From Anodontia alba (taxonomy: Eukaryota > Mollusca > Bivalvia > Lucinida > Lucinidae), in contig OZ024825.1 of assembly GCA_964016985.1 (NCBI GenBank), forward strand, positions 38,005,557 through 38,069,556: DNA of 64,000 nucleotides, given 5' to 3'. Both the position numbers and the translations under genes were made by a program. Of the stretch, positions 39,301-45,300 are shown piece by piece. The notes under the pieces are model-generated. The model searched no databases. It had not been told where the DNA came from and saw only the letters and a list, made by a program, of their open reading frames with translations. Position 1 is the stretch's first letter. Each line of letters opens with the position of its first letter.

Positions 39301-42300
39301 GGGCCGATGACGGCCCGATGTAGATTTACGTAGAATGCTAGCTGGGACAGTACTTTACGAAAACAGTTCAATGCCCGATGCTGTCGGTCTGGTTATAATG
39401 TAAAGACATTTATCTACTTCGGAGAACTCATTAACTTTGTTTATGCTTGGTCCAAAATAGATACTTATGAAATATGAAATTCTATGTAAGTTAGGTAAGC
39501 AAATAAGTATACATACAGTACATTTTAAAAAAAAATAAAAAGTGTGTATCTCTTAGGCAGGGTCGATAGATGAAGGTTTGTTTATTATTGTTTTTTTTTT
39601 GTTTTTTGTTTTTTTTTGTTTTTTGTTTTTTTTTTTTTTCCTGAGGTTTGACGACGCTTTTTACGTGATGAAACACATGGTTTGTATTGCCTGTGCAAGT
39701 GTAGTTGTTCCATATTTATAGACTGGAGACAAGCTTTCGCGTTTCGTCTTATCAGCAGTACGACACCTATAAACAACGACATATCATATACCCCTACCCA
39801 CTACCCAGCACAAAATGACATTAAGGTGAATGTATACATCGGAACATTCAGCAGCAAGTTATAACAAAGAGGACAACTTTTGTGACTTCCCGTTTGCTGT
39901 CCTACACACCAGTCCCCCCTTTTCTACTCTATAAGGGCTCCCATCTGGGAGCAAAGTCTTTCCTTATAGATTAAACCCCTTTCCAGAAGTGGCAAAACCC
40001 GTTCTGAAGGTTACTTTCCCTGGAAAGTGTAACTGTTCCCCTTAAAATATTGTCTCCTCTGACAGCACAAACTAAGACATGTCATTACCTTATTGCATTG
40101 ATTGCATTCTGCTGTATATTCATACAATTTACAAATGGAAGCATTCAGTAAGATGTACCATTAACAGATTATTACATTCATCTTTAGCTATATATTCAGT
40201 CAGTTTATACAATATACAAATGAAAACGTTCAGTAAGACATTACATTAACTGGTTGTATTCTATTTATTAAGCTATCTATTCAGTCAGTTTATACAATTT
40301 ACATATGAAAGCATTCGATAAGACATGTCATTAACTGGTTGCATTCTACTTATGTAGCTATATATTCTGTCAGTTTATATAATTAACATATGAAAGCATT
40401 CAATAAGATCAGTCATTAGGAGCTTGCTTCCTATTTTTAAGATACCTCTAATCAGTCAACATATATACAATTTATAAAATAAAACATTCCATAAGACCGC
40501 CAATAACTGATTGCTTTCTACTTCTTAAGATACATTTCCGTCTGTTGTATAATTTACAAATGAAAGCATTCTAAAGAACCTGTCATTCAATGTTGCATTT
40601 TACTTCTAAAGCTTTATATTTTGTCGGTTATACAATTTACAAGATCTGTCATTAACTGACTGCGTTCTACTTTTTTTAAGATATCATAGGCTTCGTAAGG
40701 CGTTTTCGAAATTTTATCGCAGACACAGTGCGTTGGTAGAAAAATATAGTGTCAGCCGGAAGAAACTTCTGCAACAAGGTACAGTAGAACTTCAGTGTCT
40801 CGAACCCCGATGGCTCGTTTACCATGGATGAGTCGAACATGTTCTTGAGTCCGCAGGGATTTCCTCCAAATACGATATACGGATAATTTAGGGAGATTTT
40901 CTTCTTTTATCTTGTAAATGTATGTTGTGTGTACTCATTAGAATCGCCTCTACACACAACATACATTTAAAATATAGAACACCGAAAAGATATCCCACAA
41001 TTATCCCCATTGTGTCTCCTGGTCTGGCACTAATAGTAACCTTCCGAAGCTCGAACTACCGCTGTCTCGAACAAATTTTAATGGTCCCAAAGGGGTTCGA
41101 GCCATCGAAGTTCGACTATATATCGGAACCAGAAATTTACGTTGATTAAGTTTACAGAATTAGAAAAATTGCGGGGAAATCTAACTTTTCAATGAATGTT
41201 TTCATTCTACTTCTTTAAATATATATTCAGTCAGTTTGTACAATATAAAATGAAAGCATTAAATAAGTCCGCTTATTAATGGGTTGCTTTCTACTTCTTC
41301 TTTAGATATATGATCAGTCAGTTTGTACGAGCGTACACTTTATAAACGGAAGCATTGATTAACACCTGTGACTGACTGCTCGCGTTCTTCTTTTTTTGAT
41401 GTTTATCCAATCATTTTATACCAAAGTATGCGTTCAGTAAGACTTGCCATTACTTTGTTGCATTCCTCTTTTATATATATTCAGTAAGCTTATACAATTT
41501 ACAAATTGAAGTATTCAGTAAGACCTGCCATTACCTGGTTGTATTCCTCTTTTTTATATATATATTCAGCAAGTGTATACAATTTACAAATGGAATTATT
41601 CAATAAGACCTGCCATTACCTGGTTGCATTCCTCTTTTTTCGATATATATTCAGTAAGTTTATACAATTTACAAATGGATGTATTCAATAAGACCTGCCA
41701 TTACCTGTTTGCATTCCTCTTTTTTCGATATATATTCAGTAAGTTTATACAATTTACAAATGGAAGTATTCAATAAGACCTGCCATTACCTGGTTGCATT
41801 CCTCTTTTTTTCGATATATATTCAGCAAGTGTATACAATTTACAAATGGAAGTATTCAATAAGACCTGCAATTACCTGGTTGCATCCCTCTTTTTTCGAT
41901 ATATATTCATTAAGTTTATACAATTTACAGATGGAAGTATTCAACAAGAGCTGCCATTACCTGGTTGCATTCCTCTTTTTTAGATATATATTCAGCAAGT
42001 GTATACAATTTACAAATGGAAGTATTCAATAAGACCTGCAATTACCTGGATGCATTCCTCTTTTTTCGATATATATTCATTAAGTTTATACAATTTACAA
42101 ATGGAAGTTTTCAACAAGACCTGTCATCATTACCTGGTTGCATTCCTCTTTTTTAGATATATATTCAGTCAGTTTATACAATTTAAAAATGGAAGTATTC
42201 AATAAGACCTGCCATTAACTGCTTGCATTCTACATCTTTAGATATGCATTCCGTCAGTTTATACAATTTACAAATGGATGTATTCAATAAGACCTGCCCT

Positions 42301-45300
42301 TAACTGCGTGCATCTACATCTTTAAATATGTACTTAGTCAGTTTAAACAATTTACAAGTGAAAGCATTCGATAAGTCCTATCATCAACTTGTTGCTTTCT
42401 ACTTCTTAAGATACATATTCAGTCAGTTTATACAATTTATAAATTTTACATTTTCCTATTTAGCCTAATGGAAACGTCACCGTTATCAAACTACATTCTA
42501 ATGCACTCGCGTATGTAACGCGACGTCTGATTGGATAACGTCAAAAATTTGCGACGATATATTCTGCGATATACTGTCGCAAATCCGACGTCATCACGTA
42601 ACGTCGCTTCTAATTTCCGACCGTAAAACCGCCGATTTACCTCCCCAAATGCCAAATTTGAATGCAGTTATCCCCTAAATAATTCACGTCGTCAACGTAG
42701 TGAGTGCTAAAGGGCGCATTTGATGATGTCGCATGTAAACATTTACTTCCCCCGACGTCCGCTGCAAAGAGAGTTCTTTGGAAAACATTGCAACAATGTC
42801 GATTTTTCTTTCTATATCATTTTAAGATCGATTTTTTTTCTTCTGAGAATTATTGCGATTAACGCATGGTGTTGTCGGGCAGATGTGAATATTAATACAC
42901 TCCGACTTCCCCGTCGTGAATTAATATTTACAATCTACCCTCCAACACCATGCAATAGTCGTGATAACTCACGGTAGAAAAAATTATTTCTTAAATTTAA
43001 ACTCATATTGAGTATTTATTCTAATGCTTTGATTTTTATTCAAGGGGGACTTGATACACTTGTGAATTGTTTTGCTATTTCTGCCAAAGGAGACACTTCT
43101 GTGACTTCCTCTTTTTTTAATACACGTCAATCTCCTTTTGGGAAAGGTCTACTCTATAAGGCAAAAAATTCCTACCTCGAGGGGTCAAAGTTTTTCTTCA
43201 TATACTCGCCCATTACGAAAACACGCCTATTCAAATATATAGAAAATTTCACCTCCAAAAACTGAAAATTTTCAGCTAAAAAACTCTGATATTTTTTTCA
43301 TATTTCTGCTCAAAACATAGATTGTGAGTACTCGTTAGAACCGCCTCAGTAATTTTGACAGAGTTGATTTGCCAGAAAGAGTATCCATCTCACCGTAAGA
43401 ATACATTAAAGATGTATTGCCTGCGAAAGTGTTGCAGTCTACTGCTTTGGGTGTTCATTTAGCAAGTTTAATTAATTTACACATGAAACCATTAAGGATG
43501 CACGGCCTGCGCGAGCTGCTTCAAGTTGGGTGTTCACTCTGAGGATCAAAATTTTATAGGCGTGTATTCTTGATGAAATCGATTAAACATACTAAATGAA
43601 CACCCCCTTAAACACCACTTTTATATAATTAAACTGGGGTTTACAGGGGTACACATTATTTGTCTTATTTCTGCTCTAAAATATAGATTGTGGGTACTTG
43701 TTGGAACCGCCTCGATGAGGCGGCTCTAACGAGTACCCACAATCTATGTTTTGAGCAGAAATATGACACTGTCAGACTTTTTTATCTGAAAAGTTTCATT
43801 TTTAATGGTAAAATTTTCAGTATATTTGAAAAGGAATGTTTTCGTAATGACACATGAAAACATTAAGAATGCACGGCCTTTGAGTGTTGCAATCTACTGA
43901 TTTGAGTGTTTATTTAGTAAGTTTATACACTTTACAAATGATATATTGAGGAAACTGAGGGAATAATTGAATATTTCCTTTTTTATAATTTTACAATATG
44001 TATTACAAAACTGAAGATGAATAGTCCATGATGTAATGAATCAGTAACCTCGTACATATTTATGCAGACGCGTGAGAAAATGGTTATTATGTCAAATGCG
44101 ATCTGTCGCGGAAGGCACAGATCAGTCTGTACATCATATTAGTTTTAGCAGGCATTCTCTGTTTAAGAAATAGAACAGTTCTTGCCGTGAATTGTTTAGG
44201 AATAAATCACAGGTTGGAGGTAAGTTGTAATGTAGATCAAATCACGAACGCGTAGTGCGAGTGATTTACCTTGTTACAACTGACCGACAAAATGTGATTT
44301 ATTACTGAACGATTCACGCACTGGAGCTGTTCTATTTCGATTCTAACACATTAAAAATTGACAAAAATGCTGTTGATTCCTTCAAATTCTCCCAAGCTTC
44401 CGCTATTGTTCGACGAAACCCCTCCAACTTCCTTGGCTGTAATACACGCATTTACGTCTATTTGTAACGTATCTGATCAAAAAACGACGTTAAACTGTAT
44501 AACGTCCAGGAACCGGCAACTGGCGTTAGAAAAAATCTTAAAAAAGTCACGAAACGGCGGCTCTTTGCGCCACGCTCTTCCGCTCCATCTGGTCTACGAA
44601 GCAAAATGCAATAACTTTTCACCCTAGACCATAAGTGAGCCACAGGGTAAATTATATAGGTGTACGTATGTACCTAGATTATTAACGCTACCAAGCAACT
44701 AAGTCACATAGAGGCAGCATATAGGTATACAGAAAATGTTTTATTTATATATGGCGTTCATCTTAAAATCATTGATTTAGTCCTATAATGGGTTGCCAGT
44801 CCTATAATGGGTTCCCGACTCCTGTCGGGCCGATAACCGTCCAATATAGATTCAAGTAGAATTTTAGTTGGGTATATACAAAAGATATTTTTAACCAGAG
44901 CGGCTATACTGACACCAAGCATATATGGTCATGTGCGAACATCAATTACTCAAATATGTCTGTGAATTGTGTAGTCTGATTAGTCTATGGATCCCTCGTT
45001 CTATTGGCTGTTCATATGGACAGTAACTGCTGATCTGAATGCGCTATGTCCAGTCTACCCTACTTCTTCACTGTTTGCACATGTCACGTGTTTGGTTAAT
45101 TGTTTTGTTGTTGTCCAGCTGCTCATATGAACTAAGTATTTATTGGTTTCAGTCATCAACCCAGTAAGCCTTCTTCATAAATCTATAGCGGGCCGTTATC
45201 GGCCCGTCAGGGTAGCTGACGGGCCGATAACGGACCGCTGTAGATTTATAAAGAATGCAAGCTGGGAATTCCTGTATCAAACTGATAAATTTCAAATGAT

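Noticed and set aside
41500..42210. Series of 60-117 codon frames
   Set aside because: They are translations of the 85 bp satellite unit.
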